Origin: Conus ventricosus
Taxonomy: Eukaryota > Mollusca > Gastropoda > Neogastropoda > Conidae
NCBI GenBank assembly: GCA_018398815.1
Contig: JAFLJL010014879.1
Location: forward strand, 53,792 to 117,791
Reading direction: 5' to 3'
Length of the DNA stretch: 64,000 nt
The position numbers were made by a program, and so were the translations under genes. The notes beneath the pieces are model-generated. The model saw only the letters and a program-made list of their open reading frames with translations, made no database searches and was not told the DNA's origin. Every line of letters starts with the position of its first letter. The first letter of the stretch is position 1. Shown here piece after piece: positions 1-11,334 of the stretch.

Positions 1-827
1 CTTTGCGCATCTATCAGCGAGCGCATTGCCCAAAATACCACAATGCATGGAATCCAACAGAAGGTGACATCGGTTCCTTACTTATCAAAACATGATGATA
101 TGGCATATTTCATTTACAAGAAAGTTATTCGAAATTGTATTTGAAAATTTTATGGATTGTAGAACAGACAATGAATTAACACAAATAACTACTTTTGATA
201 TTAAATGTGGCAAGTCAATAAATATGACAACGACATAATAATAGCTATCATTTCAGCGACCAATATTGATCTGCCTTTTTCCTAAGGAATATATCTTTTC
301 AGCCTTTTGTGATGGTATAACCAAAGCAGAACCAGGCTGATTATTAGACCCGTACTGAACCCCCTGTGTAAAATTTAAGATGTTGAGGATATTTGTCTTG
401 CTATGCATCTTTGCAGAATACGATAAAATATTTGGTTGCTCATTTTGCTCCGATCGGTGTGGTCAAGATCAAAATGTGCCCTGTTTCTTTTCCAAGCTGG
501 AGGAGAAATCAAGAGCCACTTTCGCTAATGTCTCAGAACTGACTGTTGACTCTTTCAAAAGGTTCTGTAAACGCTAAATGAGATACATCACTTGACACAT
601 TAATCTATTGTAACGATCTGACCGCAATAGTCGACAGAAGCTTCCACTGAAAGGAGGCTATTGTACTGGGTTTTGTACAAGGGCCATTTATTCAAAAAAC
701 CCCGAAGATAACCCCCTTGGTCGTATGTTTGGTAAACGTGCTAATCGTGTGTTTAAACAGGCAGATGAAATTAACGAGCTGGAAAAGCAAGCACTGATCA
801 CATGTTGCCCATGTAGGCTGCACGAGT
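1..827. other. No recognisable gene
   Basis: AT-rich sequence with no similarity I can recognise. Short open frames at 380-577 (+) and about 725-842 (+) have no recognisable motif and no partner copy in the window, so I do not call them genes. If the LTR at 828 belongs to a larger retroelement this stretch could be internal or flanking sequence, but no polypurine tract is clear just upstream of 828. Confidence 0.5.
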
Positions 828-2859
828 TGTCACGAGGCCTATGACGATTGACCCATCTAGGGTGGTGGAATTATTCATTTATTTATTGTCGTTGTTGTTG
901 TCGTGTATCCGCCCCTTTAAAATGTGGCTTGTGGTGTGTTTGCACCTTAATGTCGTTCAGCTCAGGTTAGGTTTGCTTTCTCTCTCTCTCTCTCTAATTC
1001 CACTGCCCGTGCAATTCATCCTGCAGGTTCACGGGTGGCTGGTACCTTTCTCTCGAACTGGCTGTCTCTATCGGCCTCTCACATGTCTTTTACCTGCCGC
1101 ACGTGCAGCATTCCTCTTGGCTTGAGGTATTCTCACTCTGTGACGTAGCGTGGCATGTTGGCTGCCATCGCTTAGAGAGGTTTTTCTCTTCACTCGAGCG
1201 GAAGATGTCCCTGGGCGCGCTGCTCCGGTTTTATGGTTCTCTACCACTTCGTCGAAGGTACGGTCGGTACCTTCATTCCTACAGTCGGCCTGTAGGGGAA
1301 GGACTTCACATCACGTCATCTCTTTTCCACATCTGCTCTGCTGTCCTCTCGACTGGACAGATAGCAGAGAGTCGCTTGACCCGCCACTTTTGGGTCACCC
1401 ACGGGTAGCTGGTAAGCATCAGTTTCGTGGTTTGTTTGGGTTTTTTTTGTTGTTAGCCGGCTAATTCTTATCTTTGCGCAATTTCCTTTTGTTTTCAAAA
1501 TTATAAAAGAAATATTGTTTGAGACCACTTTTTCTGGTTAATTCAATCTTTAACCTGGCCAGTCAAAATTATATCCAAAAGTCTTTCTCCTTTTTTATGC
1601 ATCTGGTGATGCGTAGTCGGTGGGGATGGGGGAGAACCTGGTGATTCAGGGTTGGTACTTGCTTGGTCTCCCCTCGTCCGCCCCTGTCACAATCACCGGT
1701 CTCTTATTCTTCGGCCACCGTCTGTTTGTGTGTGCAAGGGGAACGCGTTTTATGTTTGCGAGCGTGCATACGCATGATTAGTCGTTTGGATGCGAGGTTG
1801 GAGAATTGTGTCATTTTGAAATGTTGCTATAAAATGTGGGGGGTAATTGTGCCATTGAATTATTATTATTTGCAAATGTGGTGGCAGTTGTAAAGCAATT
1901 AGTTGATGTATTAGTTCAGTTCCTAAGAAAGGAAATGTTGAACGTGAGTGGGGGAAGGATGAAGATATAAATTGCTATTTGTTTGTTTAGCCTGTTAATG
2001 TAATCTCTTACCTGCTTCGTGTGAGGAGACCTTTAGCGAACATTCCTCATTTGGTTTGTTTTTCTGTGTTATGCTCAGGTCTGTGTTGAGCTGGTGTTAC
2101 TAAAGTATTCAGCAAACACCTCCCCTCGCCCACCATGCGAGTGGCTGTTAGGATTAAGCAGCAAATTTTCAGACCGTAACTGACTGCGGGGTTCCAGTAC
2201 CCTTTCTTCTTTCCTTCCAGTTCCTTCCGTGTTCTCTCCTCCCGGGGTTTCACCCGAAGCTTGCGCTGTTGGGGCCGCGCAGTGTGAGGAGCACGTGGAC
2301 TTCGCTGGATGGTCCTAACCCTGTCCAGGACCTTCAGCGACAAGCCTCGTCCCACGGGACGCGTTCTCCACTGTCCTCGGACTTCCTACAGCCCATGTCA
2401 CCAATGTGGTTCGCTCTGTGTCGTGCAATTTGGGTGTGTGTGGGTGTCGGGGGTGTCGGCATTGAAAGACTCTGTTCGGGAACAGACCCGGTTTGAGGCA
2501 CCTGAGTCGACACGGTTCTCTCAGAGGACTTTGGAGAGACAGAGGTGTGGGGGAACCACATGAAGCACGGAAAGGAATGCGTGTCGGAAATGATCATTTA
2601 TGATTATGGTTATGTTGTGTGCGTTGAAATGCTTGTTTGGACTATGTGTAATGTTGTGTGTGTTGAAAGGCTTAATTGTGATTGTGCATGCTGTGTGTGT
2701 AAAATGCTTTTTGTGACTGTGTGTTGGTGTGAATAAATGGTGTATTGTATCGTAATCTTTCTTGTGTGGTCTCTTGCGAGGCGTGCGAGGTCAGTCACTC
2801 CCTTCACTCCCATCTAGACCGATCCTGTCAGGGCAGACCTCCAGAGGTCGGTCGTGACA
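828..2859 (+). mobile_element. Probable retrotransposon LTR
   Basis: A ~2.03 kb unit begins TGTCACGA and ends TCGTGACA, a perfect short terminal inversion with the TG...CA ends typical of LTRs. An AATAAA polyadenylation signal lies at 2732-2737, about 125 bases before the right end, as expected near an R region in + orientation. A noisy inverted copy of most of the unit lies at about 6415-8482, which shows that it is repeated DNA. The five bases on each side do not match, so this is not a clean solo LTR. The sequence right after it (2860 onward) could hold a primer-binding site, but I cannot assign a tRNA. No gag or pol is recognisable nearby. Confidence 0.55.
2600..2735. repeat. Degenerate ~38-bp tandem repeat inside the LTR
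   Basis: Three imperfect units share a GTTGTGTGYGTTGAAA-like core, ending just before the AATAAA. The same block, reverse complemented and eroded, is visible at about 6460-6600 in the inverted LTR copy, so it is part of the LTR. Confidence 0.55.
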
Positions 2860-5800
2860 TTTGAGGTCCAACCCCCCTTCTAAAAGCATCTGTTCTCTGA
2901 GATACAGTGCTCCTTTGAACCTTGACGCATGTGCAAAATCACAACAATGGACCGAACCCAACACTCGTGATCGACAGAGTACGATAAATCCAATACAACC
3001 CTTCCACGATAGAATTACACAGGGAGATACATAATACTACACTTATCTATCAACCAAACTAACCTTCAGACAATGAAAGTAGCAATCCGAGACAGGTGAT
3101 GATTCACTACCGACAACTGTCACTACACATGGCCCAAAACCCAAAAAAGGGGACATAACCCTGGCTGGGGGGGGAATTGCCCCGGGACTGTTTTCCCCCA
3201 AAAGGGTGTGCGGGCTAGGGAAACTCGGCTGAGAAGTCGGGCATCCGTATTGCTGGAACCCCTTGATATGGGGAAAAGGGGAACGCAAAACTCTGCAGTT
3301 CCCGGGGCCAAACCCCTTGAATCGAGACTGAGGGCCGGTTTCCGGGTCCAGGCACTGGAGAGGATGATGATCGTTTCTCCATTACAAATTTTCCGGGCCC
3401 AAAAACTTCTTCTTGGGTACCCCCCGTGCGCCCCAAACTGCCAGAGAGCTTCAGCATCGGGTTTGGGGCATCGATGCCCCAAAAGGGGGCACCCTCTGGG
3501 TATCGGTCGCAGAGCTACCACTACCAAAACTTTGCGGTGACCCTTGGATGGGGGAAAAAAAGGGGGTCCCACCGGGGCCCCGCACCCCCCCTTTTCAAAA
3601 GGGGCCCCCCAACCGGGGGCACGGACCCTAGGGGAACACGCTTCAAGGGGCCCCTTTTTTATTTTTTGGTTGTCCGTTGGCAGACATCGCAACGGCGGCA
3701 GTACTCCCAACCCTGAGAATTCCCCCCGGCCCAAAGAAAATTTCTTGTCTTACCCCGTTTCGAGAGTCCGCTTTGACCCCTTTTTTTGGCCCCCATGGGT
3801 GAATCAGGGCCTGCGGGAGAACGATTCTCCAATTTTTGGGGGGAACAAATATTGCTTGGCCACCCTTTTCTGCCTGGGGGAAAGGGACCTCTCCAGAAGT
3901 AGGGGGGGGAGATAGGAATGAGTCAGAAGGACGGGTAGGGGAAAAAACCAAAAGCCCCCAAACCCGCCACATCTTAAGGGCGCCCCCCGGGACCCTCGGG
4001 GGAAACCCAAAAATCCAAATCCCCAAAGATCGTTGATGCCCCAAAACCCCCTGTTAGTTTCGACCAAAGGAAGAACCAACAACAGAAAAAAAACACGGGA
4101 CCTCGGAACCACCAGAAGCGGGAGGGACCCCACGTTAGCCGGGGCCACGAGGACCGGGAAAAGGGACTACCCCAAAACCTCCCGGCCTTTTGGGAAAATT
4201 TTTCCTAATGGGCCCGGGGATGACCACAAAGAAAACCCCGTCGGGGGTGCTGAGGCCCCCCAAGAAAACTCCCTTTCCTTGTTCGACCCGCTGACGTCTG
4301 GGCGCCTTATTGCCACTAAACCCTGTGAGGGTCTTCTGCCGTATTGGGCGATGCCCAAAGCTCAACGGGCTTCAGCAAACACCTCAGCGGTATAAAATCG
4401 CACCCCGCAAAAATCCTTTGGTGCTTTTTCCCCCTATACGGATCCTAAAACTCGGGGACCGGGGGTTGGAAACTTTTCGATGAAAAACAAACCTTTAAGT
4501 TTCCAGCTTAGCCAACTGACCCCAATACCAAGCGTTTTCCCGCGGGCCTATCCCCAACTGCCAAAGGGGCTCGCCCGTTATTCTTTTTCGGGACCAAAAC
4601 TTCCTCTTTTTCGTCTTGGGGAAAGGGGGAAACGTTTACGCGAGCCAACCGCAGGGGCTGCATAAGCCCCCCTTTCCCTTTTAGATTGAGCCACACCCCC
4701 TTTGCGGTCCCTGATAATCCAGAAAAAAGGTTTCAGGGCCCTTTTTGGGGTTTCCTAAAGGAAAAATTGGGTTTACAACTTGCTACCTTAAAAATTGCTT
4801 AAAACTTTACCCATGTCCTCACTAGGTCGAACTCTGGAACCCTTTTAATTTTTGGGGCCTCAAAACTCCTATCACTTGCCTGTTGACTAACCCCCTGTTT
4901 TACAGTTGCGGGGGGCCGCGAAAAGAAGTTGTTCCATCTTTTCCCCCGGGGGTGCTTCCTGTTTTGGCAGTTCCTCCCCTACCAGATCTTCCTGTTTGGC
5001 ATCTCCTTCTAGGGGCAGACCTAACTTTTTCCCGACGGGGGCCCTTTCCCGGGGGGCCCCTCCTCCATCTGTGCAGACCCTCCAACCTACCAAACCCTTT
5101 TCCCCCCGGGAGCTTTTCCCTTTCCCTACGGAGCGTTGCCTCTTCCCTACGCAGAGTTTTTTCCTGTCTGGGCAGCCTCCTCCCTACCCCCGGGGTTTCC
5201 CCTCCCCCAACGCAGATTTTTTCCTGCCTGCTAAACTCTTCCCGATGGGGGGGGGTTTTCCTGCTGACAGCACCTCTCTTCCCCTGTCGCCCCAAAAAAA
5301 TCCGGGAAGGGCGATGCCGGGGAAAATTTTCAACTCCCAAACCAGGGGGGATTAACCTTTTTGACCCGTCCTTTGGGGTTTCTCGATTTTCCCATGGGGA
5401 AAAGTCCCCCGGGGGCAGGCTCCTTACGAGGGGGAAGCATGGAGAAGAGGGGGGTTTCGGTTTTTTGCAAATTCAAAAAAGAAGCCCACATTTGGGTTTC
5501 GCTTTTAACTTGTTTGTTTCCCGAGCGGAATTTCCATTCGGGGTCTCCGCGGGAAGACCCCAAGGGGGGGGAAAGTATTTAAAAATTTACTCAGGGAAAC
5601 ATCAGCAATAGCACGGGAATAAGTAACGCCCAGGGAATTTAAAAGTTTGGTAAAAATAGTAGGGCAAATTTTAAAGACCTTTCTTCTTCGACGCACGCTC
5701 CCCAAATACCACCTCACCGGACTTTGCCTTTGAAACTATATCCTAGGGTTTTACAAATACGGGTTTAAAAAAATTCCACTTAAAAAAAAACAAATACCGC

Positions 5801-6414
5801 TTGGATTGTCGGGGGGGGGGGTTTTTGGGTTTGGGGGGATGAAAAACGCAAAAAAAAAAAAATTCAACTTTACAAGTCCGGGCTGCTCCCACTCTGGCAA
5901 CACCGCGCCCAAAACAAGCAACAGTCCCGGGTGGGGCCCCACCGAAAAAAAAAACCAAAACAATATGCCCCGGCTGCTCCCATTTCGGCAACCCCCGCGT
6001 CCACAACATGACAACAGTGGGGGGGGCTCACCGACAAAAAAAAAAAAAAAATATATACCCAAAAGGAACCCGGGGGGGAAAAAAAAAAAAAATAAACACA
6101 AACGTCCGATACACCCCCCTGTACTCAAAACCACCTGGTAAAAAAAAACGGGGTTAACTAAAAACGGAAAATGGCGACTGAGTGGAAACAAAAGGAAAAA
6201 GCCCCTTACGGCGGGTTTCTGGGGGGAGGCACCCGGGGGAAAAAAGAGGAGGTCTGGCGGGGGGTCGTTTCCCCCTTTTTCTAAAACTCGACCCCCATTC
6301 CCCACCAGTTGTTCTTTCAGGCCACCAAAAGATCCCTCCGTTAGAGTCACCCACCCAAACCCACCCAAAACAAACACGACAAACAAACTAAACGTAACAA
6401 AACAGACAGGCTGG
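2860..6414. other. Homopolymer-inflated, low-confidence sequence without a gene
   Basis: From about 3120 the sequence is dominated by runs of C, G, A and T four to fourteen bases long, such as at 5808-5821 and 6036-6050. Open frames here, including a long minus-strand frame at 5751-6596, are low-complexity and contain no domain motif. A pyrimidine-rich, loosely repeated stretch lies at about 4920-5300. I read the region as poorly resolved consensus of repetitive DNA, possibly internal retroelement sequence between the two inverted LTR copies. Confidence 0.5.
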
Positions 6415-8482
6415 ACAGGAAACAAGGGGACCACACAAAAAATTTTTACGTACAATACACCATTTTTTAAAACCCCAACACCGTCAAAATTTAAGAAATT
6501 TTTAACACACACACTTGCACAATCAAAATTTAAAGGGCCTTTCAACAAAACAAAAACAAACCCCATAGTGGGAGTCCCCAAAAAAGGGCATTTCAAGCCA
6601 AAACAAAAACCAAAATCATAAATGATCTTTTCCCGGACACGCTTTCCCTTCCGTGCTTAAAGTGGCCCCCCACACCTCTGCCCTTCCAAAGTCCTCTGAG
6701 AGAACCGGTCGACTCGGTGCCTCAAACCGGGCCCTTTTCCCCGAACAAAAGGTCTTTAAATTCCGACCCCCCCGACCCCCAAACCACCCCCAAAATTGCA
6801 CGACACAGAGCGAACCACACTGGTGACTGGGCGAAAGGAAGCCCGAGGCCCATGGGAACGCGTCCCGTGGGACGAGGCGTTTTTCCTGAAGGTCCTGGCA
6901 GGGGTTAGGAAACCTCCCCCCCCAAATCCACGCGCTCCTCACACTGCGCGGCCCCAACAGCGGGAAGCTTCGGGTGAAACCCCCCGGGGGGAAGAACACG
7001 GAAGGAACTGGAAGGGGAAAGGGAAAAAGGGTACTGGAACCCCCCATCATACGGTCTGAAGTTTGATGCTTAATCCCCCACAGCCACTCGCATGGGGGGG
7101 GCGGGGGGGGGTGTTTGCTGAAAAACATTAGTAAACACCAGCTCAACACAGACCCGGCAAACACAGTAAACAAACCAAATGAGGAATGTTTTGCTAAAGG
7201 TCTCCCCACACGAAGCAGGTAAGAAAATTAAAATTAAAAAGGCAAACAAACAAAAGCAAATTTTTATCTTCCTCCTTCCCCCACTCACGTTCAACATTTT
7301 CCTTTCTTGGAAAAAAACTATTTCATTCAACTAAAAGCTTTATAACTGCCAAACCAAAAAATTGCAAATAAAAAATTTAAATTTAATGGCACAAATTTTC
7401 CCCACAAAATTTATTGCAACAAATTTTAAAATGGGCACAATTCCCAACCACGCATCCAAACGACTAATCAAGCTACGCACCCCTCGCAAACATAAAACTC
7501 GTTCCCCTTTCACACCAAAAGACGGGGGCCAAAAAATAAAAGACCCAAGATTGTGACAGGGGCGGACGAGCGTGCCCCCAAACAAGTTACCAACCCCCCC
7601 GAATCACCCAGGTTCCCCCCCCATCCCCACCCAAAACCGCATCCCAGATGCAAAAAAAGGGGAAAACTTTTTGGGTTAATTTTGACTGGCCCGGTTTTTA
7701 AAATTTGAATTAAACCCAAAAAAAAATGGTCTCCAAATATTTCTTTTATAATTTTTAAAACAAAAGGGAAAATTTCGCAAAAGATAAGAAAAAAGCCGGC
7801 TAACAAAAAAAAAAAAACCAAAAACCCCCGAAAATGGGTGCCCTTTCCAGCTACCCCTGGGGTTTAAACCCCAAAAGGGGGCGGGTCAAGCGGGTCTCTC
7901 CCTCTGTCCCGTCCAAGGGGAAAAAGCAAGCAATGCGGGAAAGGATGAAGTGATGGGAATTTCCCCCCCCTACAGGCCGACTGTAGGAAAAAGAAGGTAC
8001 CGACCGTAACCCTTTGACAAAATGGTAGAGAAAACCCTAACCGGAGGGAGGCCCCCAGGGGAAACTTCCGCCGAGTGAAAGAAAAACCCCTCAAGCGATG
8101 GGCAGCCAAACCCTGGCCCCGCTACTCACAGGGGGTGAAATTTCCTCAAGCCAAGGGAATGCCGCAACGTTCGGCAGGTAAAAAAGGGCGGGGAGAGGGG
8201 CCGGGTAGTGGGGCACCAGCGAGAGAAAGGTACCAGCCACCCGTGAAACCCGCAGGATGAAATTTCAGGGCAGTGGGAAAATTTTAGAGAGAAGAGAGAG
8301 AAAAACCCAAAACCCAACCCCGGCTGGGAAAGAAAATTTAAGGGGCAAAAAACACCACAAGCCAAAATTTTAAAAGGGGGGGGTACACGACAACAACAAC
8401 GAAAATTTAAAAAAATGAATTTTTCCACCCCCCTAGGGGGAAGGGTCCAAACGTCATAGGCCCCGTGACCCCCCTCGTGACA
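6415..8482 (-). mobile_element. Inverted, degraded copy of the LTR
   Basis: Read on the minus strand this segment follows the LTR at 828-2859 over most of its length. Anchors are the block around 6610-6660 (partner 2540-2610), the exon-like GC-rich block at 6910-7030 (partner 2210-2330), and the end TCGTGACA at 8475-8482, matching the LTR start. The copy differs mainly by inflated homopolymers rather than scattered substitutions, which is more like sequencing or consensus error than normal ageing. The left end is not sharp, because the first ~70 bases of the partner are not clearly matched. Confidence 0.6.
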
Positions 8483-8549
8483 AAGGGCCCCAGCGTCAAT
8501 CTCTTTGACCATCACCTTTTGGGGTGATGGGGGCTGTGAGGTTCAAAGT

Positions 8550-9240
8550 GAGTCATTGTATTGTCCTCTCCTGTGAAAACAAGTGGCGTTGAGTTTCAAC
8601 GTGACGTCATTTTTCTTGACCATTTAAACCCGTGGGGCGCATGTGGGCGTTGAGTTTCAACGTGGGCGTCATTTGCCCTTTTACCAACACCTGTGGACGC
8701 CCTGTGGCTGCTGAGGTTTAACGTTTATCATTGTCTGGTGCCATCTCCTGTGGGGCATGTGGTGCTGAGGTTCCCAAAGTGACGTCATTGTCCCGGGCCC
8801 TCCTGTGGGCATGTGGCTGCGGGTTCAACGTGACGTTATTGCTGGGCCATTCCTTTGGGCGCATGTGGCTGCTGAGGTTTAACGTGCCCTCATTGGGCTG
8901 GTGCCACTCCTGGGGGCGCATGTGGGTGCTGAGGTTCAAAAGTGACCCTTTTTTTGTCTGGTGCCATTCCCCGTGGGGGCATGTGGGTGCTGAGGTTCAA
9001 CGTGACGTCATTGTCTGGGTTTCCATCTCCTGTGGGCGCAATTTGGGGTGCTGAGGGTTTTAACTTTACGTCATTGTCTGGGGTTTCCATTTTCCTGTGG
9101 GCGCAAGTGGCTGCTTTAGGTTTTAACGTGACTTTATTGTTGGTGCCTTCCGTGGGGGCATTGGCTGCGGAGGGTTCAACGTGACGTTCCCTTGGCCTGG
9201 TGCCATCTCCTGTTGGGCAAATTTGGCTGCTGGTTTTCCC
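8550..9240. repeat. ~57-bp tandem repeat, about 12 units
   Basis: Units carry GTGACGTCATTGTCTGG, then GTGCCATCTCCTGTGGGCGC, then a TGTGGCTGCTGAGGTTCAAC-like part. Each unit contains a TGACGTCA palindrome (CRE/ATF-like) when not mutated. Unit lengths vary by a few bases. The open frames on both strands (for example 8718-8939 minus, 8731-9054 plus) are by-products of the repetition. Confidence 0.75.
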
Positions 9241-9957
9241 AATGTTTATAGCCCCCGTTAGGAACTCCCCCCCCCCTTTTAAAGACTTTTTTCGTGGATT
9301 TTTTTTGAGGGACCCCCATGGGTTTTTTAAAGCCCGGGAAACAAAAAGACCTTAGCTCCCCGACGGGTACAACCCCCCCCAAACCCCCCAACCCCCCCCA
9401 GTTTTGAACCGGGTTTTGCCCCCCCCCCCAAAACGATTTCTAATTAGGAAACACACAAACCGCCCCCCTGTCTTTCCTAGCTTTTGGACCCAAAAATCGT
9501 TGCCTGTTTTTTTTTCCTAAACTTCCCCCCGATATACTAGTTCCATGCATTTAGTGTAAATGACTGCTTGGATTCCCCCCCCCTTTCCCCCCCCCAAACA
9601 ATAGTTCCTTTTTGAAAACCCCTGAGAAAATTTCCAGTTTAAATGGACAATTCACAGAGCAAACCCCACACACATGGGAAACACTATGAAACCTTTGAGC
9701 ACGCTGAAACGCCCCTTTGTAAAGGTTTTTTAAAAACCCCCCCCTTTTTATCTTCGGTTGCTAAAAAATTTAAAGGGCCCTTTGGGGGCGCTTGTCAAAA
9801 GTTTTTGTTACATTAATTTTAAAAACCCAAAATGGGGCATGACAACCAGAATTTTGTTAAAGCAAAAAAACAACATGTGCGGTACGCCGCTTTATATTTG
9901 TCGTTTTTCTTTTTATTCATTTTAATCGGAAAGTACACCATCCAAAAACTGAGACCT
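9241..9957. other. No recognisable gene
   Basis: Homopolymer-rich to about 9830, with many C-runs, then normal-looking sequence. Nothing recognisable was found on either strand. Confidence 0.45.
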
Positions 9958-10617
9958 TCATTTACAGCTTCCTCCCAAAGATCCTCCATATCCACTGGCC
10001 AGAGACAATCAGCAACAAAGAGCTGTGGAAAGATGTAACCAACTGTCAGTAGAACAAGACATCCGGAAAGAAGATGGCGGTGGATAGGACACACGCTCCG
10101 AAAGCACCCGGGATAACACCACCCAGAAAAGCTCTGACCTGGTATCCCCAAGGCAAGAGAAAGCGAGGAAGACCAAGAAACACCCGGAGGGGGAGACCTG
10201 GAATCCCCAGGCAAAAGGAAGTGGAGAAGACCAGAAACACCTGGAGGGGAGGACCTGGAATCCCCAAGGCAAAAGGAAGTGAGGAAGACCAAGAAACACC
10301 TGGAGGGGAGACCTGGAATCCCCAAGGCAAAAAGGAATGTGAGGAAGACCAAGAAACAAACTGGAGGGAGACCTGGAATCTCCAAGGCAAAAGGAAAGCG
10401 AGGAAGACCAAGAAACACCTGGAGGGAGACTGGAATCCCCAAGGCAAAAGGAAGCGAGGAAGACCAAGAAACACCTGGAGGGGAGACCTGGAGGCGGACA
10501 GCAGGCGATGGGTTACAGCTGGGGAGGAAGAACAGAAAAGATTGCCAGGACCGTGGTCGTTGGCGTGTAGCTGTTGATGGCCTATGCTCTGTCAAGAGCA
10601 ATGGGTCTGAGTAAGCA
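9958..10617 (+). mobile_element. 3' end of a non-LTR retrotransposon (LINE)
   Basis: Translation in shifting + frames gives the characteristic C-terminal tail of a common invertebrate LINE reverse-transcriptase protein. A W-x-GH segment follows a basic KKRWRW-like stretch at about 10,055-10,110, and GRPRNTWR with a following DLEAD occurs at 10,463-10,500. A final segment similar in layout to the usual terminal ~35 residues runs to about 10,612. Upstream, 9,980-10,040 reads as the short stretch that normally precedes this tail. The catalytic RT and endonuclease are absent, as in a 5'-truncated insertion. Clade (RTE, CR1 or other) cannot be fixed from the tail alone. Several frame changes show it is dead or poorly sequenced. 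Confidence 0.65.
10140..10492. repeat. 58-bp tandem repeat expanded inside the LINE tail
   Basis: About six units of 57-60 bp, each containing GGAATCCCCAAGGCAAAAGG, GAGGAAGACCAAGAAACACC and TGGAGGGGAGACC. A single copy of the unit corresponds to the PQGKRKRGRPRNTWR part of the LINE tail, so the array is an internal amplification of retrotransposon coding sequence. Units are not a multiple of three, so the frame shifts from unit to unit. Confidence 0.75.
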
Positions 10618-11334
10618 AGTACATCTAACCTTCACCCCCTGTTTCGAGGATGATCGGTCTTTTTTATACACAGAATCTCTTGTGGACAAGACAAAATAAT
10701 CTGTCTACTCTGTACTTGATTTTCTGCCAGAATAATGTGGCATGAGGTTTCTTCCGGAATTAAAGCTTCATAATGCAAGCGCTGCTCTGACGAGATAATT
10801 GTCTCATTTTTTTCCCGCGAGAAAAGACAACAGTAAATTGATTCTGTCGGTCTATTATTCACATGAAGCAGAGGTCTGCCATATTTGATAGGAACTAATC
10901 CCATAATGTTTATGTTTGCTGTTGTGTTCTTGAACGCCCCGTGTCTCACGCACCCCCCCAACGCCCCCCCCCCCCCCCCCCCCCCCCCACCCCCCCCCCA
11001 CCCCACCACCCCCCACCCACCCCCCCCCCCCCCACCCCCACACCACCCCCCCCTTATATCTAAACTCCTCAGGACTATATGACGAAAGATTGATGATAGT
11101 GTTGCTCCTGCTTGATAGTGTCATATTGTTTTTAACAACTTTAGTAGTAAGAGCTCTTGCAATGTTCTGAATCAAGAGCTTCACTTCTTGGATACATATA
11201 AAGGAGTTCATGTGTGTGACTATACTCTTTTAAAACAGTGCATAAAATGTGGATACGTTTTCTACGTTGTGCTTGTGTGTTGGCTTTACTGACACGCCAT
11301 AACAATCTAAACGGATGCCAAACATGGTTGTCTA
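10618..11334. other. Unassigned sequence with a poly-C tract
   Basis: The only structure seen is a C-rich tract at about 10,949-11,053, interrupted by single A residues. It produces spurious poly-glycine and poly-proline frames. The flanking ~330 and ~280 bases show no gene. Confidence 0.5.

Noticed and set aside
4883..5611. 242-codon plus-strand frame
   Set aside because: Open on both strands at once in pyrimidine-rich, loosely repeated, homopolymer-inflated sequence; no motif.
5751..6596. 281-codon minus-strand frame
   Set aside because: Rich in Phe, Pro and Gly from homopolymer runs; no domain; lies in the low-quality segment and overlaps the inverted LTR.
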